64,000 nt of DNA from Cymbidium sinense (lineage: Eukaryota; Streptophyta; Magnoliopsida; Asparagales; Orchidaceae): the NCBI GenBank assembly GCA_021442155.1, contig CM038218.1, positions 62,276,268 through 62,340,267 of the forward strand, read 5' to 3'. Under the pieces are notes generated by a model, which worked only from the letters and a program-made list of their open reading frames with translations, searched no databases and was not told where the DNA came from. This document shows, piece by piece, positions 33,939 through 45,111 of the stretch. Made by a program: the position numbers and the translations under genes. Every line of letters begins with the position of its first letter. Within the stretch, counting starts at the first letter, position 1.

Positions 33939-34746
33939 TGTTGGGGATATTTTTTGACCTCCACATATGTGTCATAAGTCAAGTCAAGCCTACAAATCAA
34001 ATTCGGTGGACTTTGAAGGTGACAGTGCGCAAATTGGGGCTCAAAATACAATGAATGTCACCAAAAATGGTCAAAATGACCTCCGATCAATGAACGGACT
34101 TTGCCGTCAAGTTCAGAACATCAAAATTGATCATAATATAAATATTTCATAATCTAAAGATCAACCGCTCAAACGATCAAGCTATCAGTATGTCGACGTG
34201 CATATCAGAGTTGAAAAGCTGCGACGATGTCCGAATAATCTCCGTTCATAAAACTAATCATGTTGTTAGCTTCAAAACATCAAAAACTATCAAATGAGAC
34301 TATCCACACTCAATTCGGTTGAGTTTGTACAAATGTCAAATAATCAAAAGTGGTAGCGTGCAAATCGAGCTTGAAATACACAGGACGTCGCCAAAATTAA
34401 CTCAAATGACCTCCGATTGATGAACGGACTTCGTCATCACATTTAGAATGTTGTAACTGATCATAATTTAATTATTGCATGACTTGATGATCAACCAATC
34501 AAGCGCTCGAGTCATCAACACGCCTGCATGCATATTAAAGTCAGGAGGCACCGACGCAAGCCAAACGACCTCCATTCGTAAAATTGATTGCGTCGTTAGC
34601 TTTGAAATATCAAAATCTATCAAGTAAGACTATTCACACTCAATTTGGACGAGCAGAAAATCGAAAAAAAAAAAGTACTACGCATTTGAAAAGTGACTCA
34701 ACGCCGACTTGAACCAAACGCCCTCGTGAAACCATATGCGCACGTT

Positions 34747-34832
<86 letters not shown>

Positions 34833-37800
34833 AATCATATCGGCGTAAAATCAAATTTAAAAACCTTAACCCTAACCAAATTCCCTAAAATCCACTATAG
34901 TAAACCCGGTTTGGCCTAATTCGACGATGACTCTCCTCACGCTACCCTCTCCTCTCTTTCGCTTGGCCAAAGAAGTCCTCGCTGCATCTGAACGACGTCC
35001 TCCTCCCTCTCAGACGCTCTTTCCTCATATTGTTCAAATGAAACCACTCATTTTGACTCAACCCATTCCCTCATCCTCAACTCTTCTTTGGATTTTCCCT
35101 TAAACCATAAGATAAAAGAGAAAAGTGGTCTTCTTTCTCTCTCCAAACCGAGAATGTAAGCTTTTCTTTTCCTTCTTCTTCCTTTCTTGATTTTCTTTTC
35201 TTTCACTCTACTTCCATTTTCATTTTCTCTATTTCTTGCTTCCTCTCACAAATCTGAAAATGCTTCCGCCACACCCTTACAAATCTAGATTTCCCCTCTT
35301 TACCTTACCCACAATCTGAAATTCCCTTAATTTTCCCTTATTTTCACCAAAATTGAAATTAAACTTTTAAAAACCCTCATTTTCTTAATCCAAAAATTCC
35401 CTCATTTGACTAATTAATTTCAATTTTGAAATCTAAAATTTCGCCAAAAATCAGGGAAGAACATCCAAGAAGGTTCTTTTGATTTCCGGTATCGCACTCC
35501 TCGCATTATTCTTCCAATATTCTATTCGTTGCAATCGGAGGAAGCAACACCATCAAGAGGCGTGTTCTTCTTTCAGTTTTCGGCGTTGCATTCCTTGCAT
35601 TACCTTTCCAATCTTTCCTTCGCTGCAATCGGAGAAAGGAACACCGTCAAGAGGCGGGTTCTTCTTTCGATTTTTGGCGTCGCACTCCTTGCATTACATT
35701 CCTAATTTTCTCTTCATTGTAACCGAAGAAGCAACACCGTTAAGAGGGGGGTTCTTCTCTTGGTTTGCGGCATATCCAACCCCTTCTCTTTGTCGAACTT
35801 TACAGTACGCAGAAAACTGAATCAAAACAAGTGAGATGTGTGAATACAGATATATATACATGTTTTTGTTTCTTTTTGCGGTCGTGTTCAAGAGAGCAAG
35901 AGAGATAAAAAAAATTGGTTATATGAAGACACCGCAGCTTTATAGCATCAAATAATCCGTTAGATAAATCTAGACAAAAAATGCTATCAAAATTTTGTCT
36001 AATTTCTGGACTTAGAAATGGGGAATGCATGTATATTGCATTATATGTCTTCTTTAGGTTTGACCATCGCTCATGAGGGCAGATGAGATAATAACCAATC
36101 GTCATAAGACACCACGCATGCTCATGAGGCATCGAGAAAAAAAATACTCGATCCCCACATAAGGATGATCGGAGGTCGCTAAAATTACATCAAATCTTTT
36201 GACTTAGAAAAAAATGGGAGAGTAAAATGAACTGGCTTAAGAATGTTAAGTAATGCTACAACTAATTTTAAACTGAAAGCATCAAAAAAAAAAGAAAAAA
36301 GGGGAAAGTAAAATGATATACAAAAACATAAAAGTATAACAAAAAAAAAAAGAGGGATGAAAAGCACTTACGAAATTTATCTAAGCAAAGTTGAAAGCCC
36401 GCTAAAGTTTCTAACCGTTCTCTTTCAAAATGCTCCAACTCCAACCCTTCAAACACATGGAATAGAATAGGAGACTCCCTCTTGGCCCTATTTATAGAAA
36501 TTAGAAGGGGTAGTGAATGTTATACTTTCAAAAGAAAAGGAGGGGGAAAATGAATGTAGGAAAATTTGAATAAAAAGAGGGAGAAAATGAGAATTACTTT
36601 GAGGGATAAATCTTCTTTTAAAATAACAAACTAAATTGTCCTTTGAACCTGTAGCTTCAAAAAAAATCATCGCCACTGAATCTGCAACTCTTTGTACAAG
36701 CAGATAGAAGGCGATATTAAATCAAAATCCATAAAAATCATAGGGCTAAGAAATTTCATTCTAATTATGATTTTCAAAATCAACGAAATCATTAATTAGG
36801 TAAAATTATCTAAGCTATAAACACCTGCATGTGCTCGGTCATAGAGATTTCAAGTGAAAATTTTAATGTCTGAAGAGGCTGTGCAGGTTAAATTGGAATT
36901 GATTAAATATTAATCTAAAAAATCTAATAAGATATTAGATTAATTTACAACATCTCCTCGTCACCAAATTTACAACTCTTCGTATAAATAGATAGAAGGC
37001 GATACTAAATCAAAATCTACAAAAATCATAGGGCTTCCTTTAATCAAAAATTAAGAAATTTTATTTTAATTATGATTTTAAAAATCAATGAAATCACTAA
37101 TTAAGTGAAATTATAAAGCTATGAATGTATGATGGCATCGACACTATCAATGTAAAATTCAAGTGTCAGGATGTCGCAGGTTGCTTCCCAATTTAGTCTT
37201 AGACGGTTGTTAACAAAACTTAAAACCTATAATAAGAGTTTCAAATCAGTGAAATATCTAAGAAACTGATTCTGTCAGGTGACAGTAGATCTAATCCTCT
37301 GTTAGCTAAACAGAGTTGACAGGATCTAAAGCTCTTAAACATATTCAAATTAATCAATTTTTTAAATCAAATTAAGTAGCAATCTAAAACTGCTTAAACG
37401 AAATTCTATCATTAAAAACTTAAATCAAACTCAATCTATCCACCTTATGCAACTGTTTTTCGGGGGTGACAGATTAAGAAAACTCTAGCTCACAAAATTG
37501 ACAATATCAAATCAAGTGTTCTACTATATTCACTCTCATCAATCTCTTGCCGATAAGGATGTGGTCCGTGTCCTTTGAATGCGTGGCATGACCAGTAGGC
37601 TCCATAGATGAAGCAATCATGACGTCCGACGGTGGTTTGGCTAAGCTCCATTATATTATGATCAGATCTTAGATGCTCCTTAATGGCCGCCTTTGAGTTG
37701 TGAATCATAGGGTATACTTGATAGGCAAAATAACCCTCTACTAGCTAAAGTAGACTTAAGTCTGTCTCCTTAGACAAACACCACCGAAGGTCTATAAGAA

Positions 37801-38240
37801 TTTCTTGGATGATGTTACCCATGCATCGATGAAGATCCTTCGCCGATTGACTACCTCCTCGTTAAGGGACCGGATGCGATATAACTATGAGATCTAGATC
37901 GGGCACGTTATCATTCCCCCAACCATCCGGTTTAAGCTGAAATGATGAATTTCATAATTTTAAATTCTAAAACTCTACATGCTGCTACTATACGCTACGC
38001 ATTTAGTGATCTAATAACTAGCCTTAATCGAAAGTTCTCTCTCACTTATTGGAAGGGGTAATTAACTATGTGCACCATGGAAACTTGGAACATCTAGTCC
38101 TCACCAAATGAGGATGAAATCTTTAGGTAGTGTCTTATCTACTATTTCATTTGCCTTCTGAAAATTATATTAACACATCAAATCATTGTCTTTAATTAAA
38201 TATTTATCGAGAGATCGGTGGTGAATTTTCAGAGCCCACA
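33939..38240 (+). repeat. Element A 3' LTR (4302 bp)
   Basis: Starts TGTTGGGGATATTTTTTGACC, ends GAGCCCACA. The start is preceded by ...AATCACATT, with no purine tract. It contains a TA tract of about 80 bp (34749-34828; only about 28 bp in the 5' LTR), the TATA-like box at 34890, the hairpin at 38065, and the tandem GGTTCTTCTTTCGATTTTTGG units. Confidence 0.9.
34749..34828. repeat. TA microsatellite in 3' LTR
   Basis: About forty TA dinucleotides. The matching place in the 5' LTR (19918-19945) has roughly fourteen, and in element B's LTR a TA/TG tract (53727-53781). It lies in U3 upstream of the TATA-like box. Confidence 0.95.
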
Positions 38241-38245
38241 GCCTC
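38241..38245. repeat. Element A target-site duplication, right (GCCTC)
   Basis: GCCTC follows CCCACA and equals 19156-19160. It marks the exact right border of element A. Confidence 0.9.
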
Positions 38246-38740
38246 ATCTTATATTTCTCTTATGAATCGGTTATACACGGGCAAATGGGGGTATGACTTA
38301 AAGTAGTTGGTTTCTCTTTGTTTTCTATCGCTTTGGTTTTCTAGTCGGTTTTGTTATTAGTTAATCGACTAGTTCCTGGTCTTTCATTCCTTGGGTTTCT
38401 CTTGATGTTCTGAGATTAATTGCTATTTCTTGTTGTTCGGTGGCTGCTTAAGTCGCTTTTAGATTTGTTTTCTTTTTCTTACTGGAGGTGGTTGTGCTTT
38501 CGCTGTTGGATCGTTCTGATTGGAGATTTGTTTTTTATGTCTTTTGCCCTTTTGGGTAGCACTGGAGAAAATATTTTTGAAGAGATTTGATTAGGAGTAT
38601 AGTGGGCTTAATATTCTGATCACACTTGTTATTGTACTTTTATTTTTAATATTAATGTTACTTATTAAGTAATGTATAATCTCTTACTGTAATGTAGTTG
38701 ACTGACTATATATGAGTATCAATTATCCTATTTTTCTTCA
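38246..38740 (+). other. Intron-like continuation of the interrupted host sequence
   Basis: T-rich DNA (TTTCTCTTTGTTTTCTATCG, TTTGTTTTCTTTTTCTTACTGG) directly after the target duplication. Joined in thought with the left flank, it reads as exon-GTAAGCCTCATC-intron. No exon could be recognised. Confidence 0.4.
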
Positions 38741-39405
38741 TTCTGATTAAAATTATTCAGCTCATATGACCACAGAGACATTTTAGTCATTTCACAAATA
38801 ACAGACAAAGATTCTAATAGTTTTCCAAAGAGTTTCGAACAACACAGCCCTACCACCGCTTTCTACAATAACTTCACAACCGATGAAATGCCCCAAACAA
38901 ACCCTCAATCTCACCCCTTGCCACTTCGACTTCAGACTTCCGAGTAAGCATCCTCATTCGTTGTTCTTTCTAGTGAATTGGTATTTTTGATATTTGGAAG
39001 TCATTTTTTATTGTTGTAAAATAGTTGTGAAGTAATATTAGTTTATTGTTTACTTGTCTTTTTGTTTATTTGTTTTGAGTCCAACCCTTTGCATTAAAAA
39101 TAAAAACTTATCATGATCTTGTCTCACAAATCCACAACAATCAACGTATAATTTATAGTGTTATTATTTTTATCTTTTAATTCAAAAATTATAAATGCTA
39201 AAATTAAAAATGTTAAGCTTGATTATGTTGTGAGGGATGCGATTTACCACTTTCGTTTAGATATTCGTTTGAGGATGGTAAGTCAAATTTAGCTTCAGTT
39301 ATATTTTTAATCTTTTCAACAATTCTCTCCATCAATAACTTATAAATTTAAGTTCACAATCTAGAGGTAAACTTCAGGGAAGGCCATGCAAGCAAACTTT
39401 TTCTT
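38741..39405. other. Unassigned flank
   Basis: CCAAACAAACCCT (38893-38905) is an imperfect inverse of AGGGTCTGTTTGG at 18808. GAGTAAGC at 38941 resembles another donor. From 39000 the DNA is AT-rich without supported genes, up to the truncated integrase of element 3. Confidence 0.35.
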
Positions 39406-41527
39406 TGAAAAATAAATGGGTAGATGTTAATGGAGTCATAGATCTTTTTAGATGCAATCAAGTATGTCATTTTTGAGAATCAGTCAGCCACAATCATGAC
39501 ATAATTTAATTAACTTTTAGTTCTCAGCAGCCCAAAATAAAATCTAGACTTTGATATTCTCATATGAAATTTAGAATTGATAGTGAGGTGTACAAGAAGG
39601 TGCTTTGAGAGGTACCTTTATAGGCTTGACAAGTGTAACATTTTTCGACATATCTGTAAACATCCGTTCATAATTTTGGTCTAAAAAAATGAGATTGTAG
39701 CAGTGAAAATGTTTTATCTTGTTATGTTTGACCTGTGAGTGCCCACCAAGAAGTTCTTTTTTAAGATATTTTTAGAGTGATGTGTTCGACACACATAACT
39801 AGTTTCCTTTGAAGAGAAATCCTTGTTGAATCTAAAAGTCCTTAGGGTAGTGATTGATACATTTGGAATAGCCTTAGACAAAGTATTTATTAGTAGAATA
39901 TAAATATCGATGTGATTTCAAGCCTTTCATATATGTTTGTAAGGTCACTAATAAACTGGTTCATTAGTTCAATGTATCTACAATTGTGTTATTCTTTCCT
40001 ACTTTATGTTTAAACACAAAGGATAATTTTTGAAAAAATAATATCTATTTTGCATGCATTTTGCTGATAATATGTTGGGAATTCAAAAGTTGCAATGATT
40101 GATAATCACTATAAAGAATAATTTCTTAATGAAGTTCCTAGTGTTTCAAAGCTCAAATCATTGAATAAAACTCTTGCTTATTAGTAGATCATTTCTGATG
40201 TGCTAAACTCAGCTTTTCCCCAAAATACTCAATGGGTTTACTGTTTTGGGACAAAATTGTCCCAATGCTAATGGCAGATGCATCCATTTCCACATGAGAA
40301 AGTTGTTTGAAATCTAGTGTTGTAAGAACTCGAGTAAAGTTTGGATTTAATATTGTTGAAACTAATTTGTTGTCCATGACCCCATGCAAACTATTATTTC
40401 TTCAGATAATCATTTATGGGTCACATTATCAAAATGAAGTTCTTAATAAAATATTTGTAAATATTTGCTAATCCATAAAGCATCTTACATCTGTGAAGGG
40501 CTTGGGGGTTGACCGAGATTGAATTGTCTCAATTTTGTGGGTGTTTGTGTATCCCTTCAGCATTTATAATAAAACTTAGGAAGCAGATGTTTGAAGCAAA
40601 AAAAAATTCACATTTTGCTAGATTAAGATACATTTTATTTTCTCATAAAGTGGATAACACCAAATACAAATGCTCTAAATGTTCCAACATATTATGGCTA
40701 ACGATTAATATGTCATTGAAGTATACTACATTAAATTTATTAAGGGGTGTAATACTTCATTCATTAACCAGATGAATGTGGCAGAGCGTTACACAAGCCA
40801 AATGACATATCATGCTATTCATATAGACCATCATTAGTTTTGAAAGTTGTTTTCCATTCTTCTCCTTCACAGATTCAAATTTGATGGTACGCGCTTCAAA
40901 TGACTAGTTCGGAAAATATAGAAGCTCCATGAAGTCAATCAAGCATGTCTTCAAAAAGCGGAATTAAAATTGATATTTCATTGTAATTTTATTAGTTGCT
41001 TGATTGTCCACACACATCCTCCAGGCTCCTTCTTTTCTTGGTACTATTAGAGTGGTACGACACACTGGCATAAGCTGGGTCGAATTAGTTATTTTTGTAA
41101 GAGATCTTCCACAATTTGTTTTTAGAATTTTATGCATGTTCAGATTCATTCGATAGTGAGGTAGGTTCAGCAATGTAATGTTTGGGGTCATATCTATTTG
41201 GTGTTGTATTGAACACAATGTGGGTAGTGTCTCAAGTAATTCTTACGGAGCTATACTATAAACTTTGTTAGTAGTTGTTGAACTTTTTGATAATTGTTTA
41301 CTTGCAATTTAGGCTCTTCAGTGATTAATAAGTCTAATAGCTTAGAAGAATTTTGATATTCAACCATGTGGCCTATAGACACTTAAGAACACAACTTTTT
41401 TTTAAACTAGTGCCATCTGGCAGTGAAATCATGGGAAACAAATGAATTTTCTTTTTCTTTCATTTAAAGCTGTTTGGCTCTACTACCATACCACGACCAT
41501 GTCATACTACCACATACATCTATATCT
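39406..41527 (-). pseudogene. Chromovirus element 3, pol part (linker-RT-RNase H-integrase)
   Basis: Read downward on the minus strand. The linker after protease (41527-41220) comes first. RT begins with IQHQIDMTPNITLLNLPHYR (from about 41213), then VPRKEGAWRMCVDNQATNKI and CVTLCHIHLVNE near 40785. RNase H: VSTILNPNFTRVLTTL, EMDASAISIGTILSQN and PIEYFGEKLSLAHQK (40364-40190). An integrase zinc region remnant is readable near 39700. The core start VADxFSKMTYLIASKKIYDS lies at 39505-39440, where the copy ends. LPNLPHYR and the WRMCVD box are typical of chromoviruses. Many stops. Confidence 0.82.
41523..41527. repeat. Solo LTR target duplication, left (TATCT)
   Basis: TATCT precedes the LTR edge; TATCA follows the other edge (45112-45116). 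Four of five match, and both lie in the same protease codon region of element 3. Confidence 0.5.
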
Positions 41528-41676
41528 CACGAAAATTCACCACCGACATCTCATTGAAGAGAGTACATTTTATGCGTTAGTGAAATTTTCAGAAGGCAGA
41601 TGGAATAGTAGATAAGACGCTACCCAGAGATTTCATCATCATTTTATGAGGACTTTAGATCTGGTTCCAGGTTTCT

Positions 41677-41696
41677 TATAGGTGCAAGCACCTATA
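41677..41696. promoter_or_regulatory. Conserved LTR hairpin TATAGGTGC-AA-GCACCTATA
   Basis: A perfect nine-base-pair stem with a two-base loop, next to GTTAATTACC, about 150 bp from the end of the LTR. Equivalents lie at 5289, 23174, 38065, 50331 and 62347, with different but mostly pairing bases. Confidence 0.8.
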
Positions 41697-42924
41697 GTTA
41701 ATTACCCCTCTTAGTGTCAAGAGAGAACTTTCAATTAAGGCTAGTCGTTAGGTCGCTTAGTGTGTAGTGTATAGTAGTAGCATATGGAGTTTTGGAATTA
41801 AAATTTATGAAATTTATTATATTTAGCTTAAAGCGGATGGTTGGGGGAACGATGATGCGCCTGATCTAAATCCTATGGTTCCGTCATCCCGGGCTGTCGT
41901 GATCCCTAATCTACCTACTCAGAGGAGGTAGCCGATCCAACCTAACCGAAGGATCCTTATCAGCAACATATGGGTTACGTCGTCCAATAAATTCTTGTAG
42001 ACTTGGGGTGGTATTTGTCTAAGGAGACAAGCTTAAGTCTACCTTAGTTAACAAAGGACTTTTTTCCCAATCAAGTATACCCATTGGTTCACAACTCAAA
42101 GGGCAGAGCTATTGGGGAGCATACGGGTTACAATCATGATCGTGATATAGTGGGGTCATTTGGCGACAACCATCTGGTCAGAGGACTTTGGTCGTAACTT
42201 CATCATGTGGAGCCTACTGACCAAGCCACGCAATGAGAGGGCACGGGCCATGTCCTTGCTGGCATGAGATTGTTTAAGAGTAAACATAGTTGTGCACTTA
42301 ATTTGACTTTGGTTCTTTTGTGAGCTAAAGTTTTCTTAATTTGTCACCTCCGAAAAATAGTTACAGAAGGTGAATTAGATTTTTAGCTTTAAGTTTTTAA
42401 TATTGAATTTCACTTAGACATTTATATCTCAATGATATTTCAAATTATGCATTTAGATTAAGATTCAATCTAAGGTAATTTGCTTTGAAATTATAATCAT
42501 ATTTTGATTGAAGTATCCTCTCCCGTTAAAATTTTCATTAAATACAGCCATCATCAGGATGGTTTATTATTTCTCTATTTCAGATCCTATTGACTCTATT
42601 AATTTAATAATAGAGGATCAGATATGTTGTCATATGACATAATTAGCTTCTTAGATGTTTTATTAAGTTGAAGATATTATAATAACAACATTATATTTTT
42701 AGGTTTTGTTAACACGAACTCGGTCCTGAGACCTAATCAGAAATCAACCCGCGCAGCATCCTCAGACACTTGAATTTAAGCATTCAGTGTAGTGTCGGGC
42801 CCCATGTGGGTGTAATTGACTCAACATTAATTTAATCTTAAGGGATTTGTATAATATTATTTTTTTAACTGAATTTCATTGCAAGTATAGATTTTTAGAT
42901 AAAATTTTGATAGTATTTCAGCAG

Positions 42925-43865
42925 CCTCCCGACGTTGTCCCCACATAAGAGGCTACAATGGGGGCTGGGCTTGCCCATCATGTCAAAAAAGGCATGTATG
43001 GGTGGTGTAAACACCACGATCAAATCCATCATCCTACCATGTCAAGAAAGACATGTATGGGTCTCTGAAGTACCTATATGAAGCACATATTCCCCTGCCA
43101 CACCAAGAAAGGTGTGTACATGTACTTATATATTTGCAATGTCAAGTTAAAATATTAATTTTAGCTTTATTATTGAATTTTAATTAAACAATTTATTAAT
43201 CATGTCAGTGTAGAAATTTGGCAGTATTTCGGCAGCATCCCGGTGCCGTCCATGTATAGGGGGCTACTTTGGGTATGTTGGACCTGCCCACCATGCCAAG
43301 AAAGGTGTGTATGGGTGGTATAAACTATGGCCTGAATGCGCCTTCCCACCATACCAAGAAAGGCATGTATGGGGCTCTAAGGTACCTGCTGAAATAGATT
43401 TCTCTGCTATGCCAAGAAAGGCATCTATAGGTACTTATAAACCTGCAATGTTAGTTTAAATAATAATTTTATATTGCAGTATAGTTTACTATCAAGCTAT
43501 GCAAATCTTCATGTCGGAATGAAGTTTGGTGATATTTTGGCAGCATCCTAGCGTCGTCTCCATATAGGGGGCTACTTCGGGTATGCTGAGACTGCCCACC
43601 ATGCCAAGAAAGGCATGTATGAGTGGTATAAACCACGGCTTGAATGCGCCTTCCACCATGTCAAGAAAGGCATGTATGGGGCTCTAAGGTACCTATTGAA
43701 ATAGATTTTCCCGTCACGCCAAGAAAAGCATGTACGGGTACTTATACACATGCAAGCAAGTACAAGTTTTCTCGCCATGCCATCAAAGGCGTGTACGAGT
43801 ACTTATAGTCAACATGCAAACACAGGTTTCCCCGCCACACCAAGAAAGGCGTGTAAGACGAACAG
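42925..43865. repeat. LTR hairpin array, about 310 bp unit, 3 units
   Basis: Each unit starts with a CAGC(C/A)TCCCG...GTCC..CATA...GGGGGCTAC block (42918, 43229, 43541). Then follow CCACCATGCCAAGAAAGGCATGTATGGG and a palindrome GTGGTATAAACCAC or GTGGTGTAAACACCAC, then a second and third CCAAGAAAGGC hairpin. The last unit extends with extra hairpins to 43855. Confidence 0.88.
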
Positions 43866-44050
43866 ATGCGCAGGGCACGCGGAGTGCTCACTGTGGCAGG
43901 ATGCTAGTGGCACAGGCACATAACATGGGAGGGAGCATGAGCAGTGTGCTCGAGCATGCACGGGGGGCACCGGCGCACTGGGGCGCGTGAACAGTGATTT
44001 CTGGTGCTCTCTCCCGCTACAAGTCGATGTCGCACGTTGTTTCATGCAAG

Positions 44051-44051
<1 letters not shown>

Positions 44052-44104
<53 letters not shown>
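44052..44104. repeat. GA microsatellite
   Basis: About 26 GA repeats, directly downstream (minus strand: CT) of the TATA-like box of the solo LTR. Serine/leucine- and arginine/glutamate-repeat frames here are artefacts of the tract. Confidence 0.97.
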
Positions 44105-44106
<2 letters not shown>

Positions 44107-44186
44107 CCAGAGGGACTCGCTACACGGGGTGAGGATTCGGTCATGGAGGAAGGGAATAGAAAAATTAGGGTTTAGGATTTTAGAGA

Positions 44187-44200
44187 GGTATTTATAGGAT
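44187..44200 (-). promoter_or_regulatory. TATA box candidate of the solo LTR
   Basis: On the minus strand ATCCTATAAATACC is followed after about 30 bases by AAACCCTAATTTTTC and then a CT-rich leader. This is the best TATA match among the LTR copies. Confidence 0.55.
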
Positions 44201-45111
44201 TTGTATTTTTTATTATTTTATTTATCCTAATTTGGATTTTCATGCTGACATCATCATCTAGATAATATATATGCCAATTTTAGGTTACTCCGATGTTTCG
44301 GATGCAACGACGCTGTCCGTTTGTGATTAGAGGCTGTTTGGCTCAAGTCGGTGTCAAATCGGGGTCAATTTCAGTTCAAATTTGAGCTTCATTGCTTCTG
44401 CTTGCTTGATATTCACACATACTTGTTTGAATTAAGTGCGAACAATCTCATTTGATAGGTTTTGATATTTTTACATTGACTGAGTGATCAGTTTCATGAA
44501 CGGAGGTCATTTGGGCAACGTCGTAGCTTCCTGACCTCGATATGCATATCAACGCATCGATGACCCTCCTTCTTGATCAGTCAACCGTCGAATTATGCAA
44601 GATGCCTATTCTGATTAGTTTCAATATTCTAAATGCGATGGAGGAGTTTGATCATCGATCAGAGATCATTTTGACTGATTTTTGGTGCCATCGAGTGTAT
44701 TTCAGCTCCGATTTGTGTTTTATTGTATCCGATTGCTCGATATTCACGCATACTAGTCCGAATTGAGTAAGAACAGTCTGATTTGATAGGTTTTGATATT
44801 TTAATACTAAAGGAGTGATCAATTTCATGAACAGAGTTTATTTGGGAAACATCATAGTTTTCTGACCTTGATATGCATGTCAGCCCCTCCTTCTTGATCG
44901 GTCGATCGTCAAATTATGCAAGATGCCTATTCTGATCAATTTTAACATTTTGAATGTGATGGCAGAATCCATTCATCGATTGAAGATCATTTTTATTGAT
45001 TTTTGATGCCGTCGAGTGCATTTTTATTTCGATTTGCGTGCAGAAGCTTGTCGAATTCACCTTATGAGCTCGACTTGACTTATGGCGTATGCATGGAGGT
45101 CAACCATCACA

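Larger units (their letters stand above)
19161..38240 (+). mobile_element. Element A: 19.1 kb Tat-lineage Ty3/gypsy retrotransposon
   Basis: Complete in outline: 5' LTR (19161-23344), degenerate primer site, leader, gag, PR, RT, RNase H, a second archaeal-type RNase H, integrase, 1.8 kb of 3' non-coding repeats and 3' LTR (33939-38240). It is flanked by GCCTC on both sides. RNase H duplication before integrase and giant LTRs mark the Tat group (Ogre/Retand-like). LTRs begin TG and end CA. All domains carry stops or frameshifts, and the two LTRs differ by many substitutions and indels, so the insertion is old. Three other LTR copies (41.5, 50.2 and 1-5.4 kb) belong to the same broad family. 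Confidence 0.92.
41528..45111 (-). mobile_element. Solo Tat-type LTR inserted in element 3 protease
   Basis: One LTR without internal sequence. Read on the minus strand it runs from ACCTCCATGCATACGCCATAAG (about 45080-45100) to GTCGGTGGTGAATTTTCGTG (about 41528-41550), matching the LTRs of element A. On either side the chromovirus protease reads on: FICDV at the right edge and D-x-DVC at the left. Inside are a TATA-like CTATAAATACC (44188-44200), a GA tract (44052-44104), a hairpin array (42930-43860) and the CTATAG hairpin (41677-41696). Solo LTRs arise by recombination between the two LTRs of one element. Confidence 0.8.

Noticed and set aside
34749..34828. TA tract as a replication origin or matrix attachment site
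   Set aside because: A simple dinucleotide repeat in an LTR; no other supporting feature.
43809..44197. Open frames with long Ser-Leu or Arg-Glu runs
   Set aside because: They are translations of the GA microsatellite inside an LTR, open on several frames at once.
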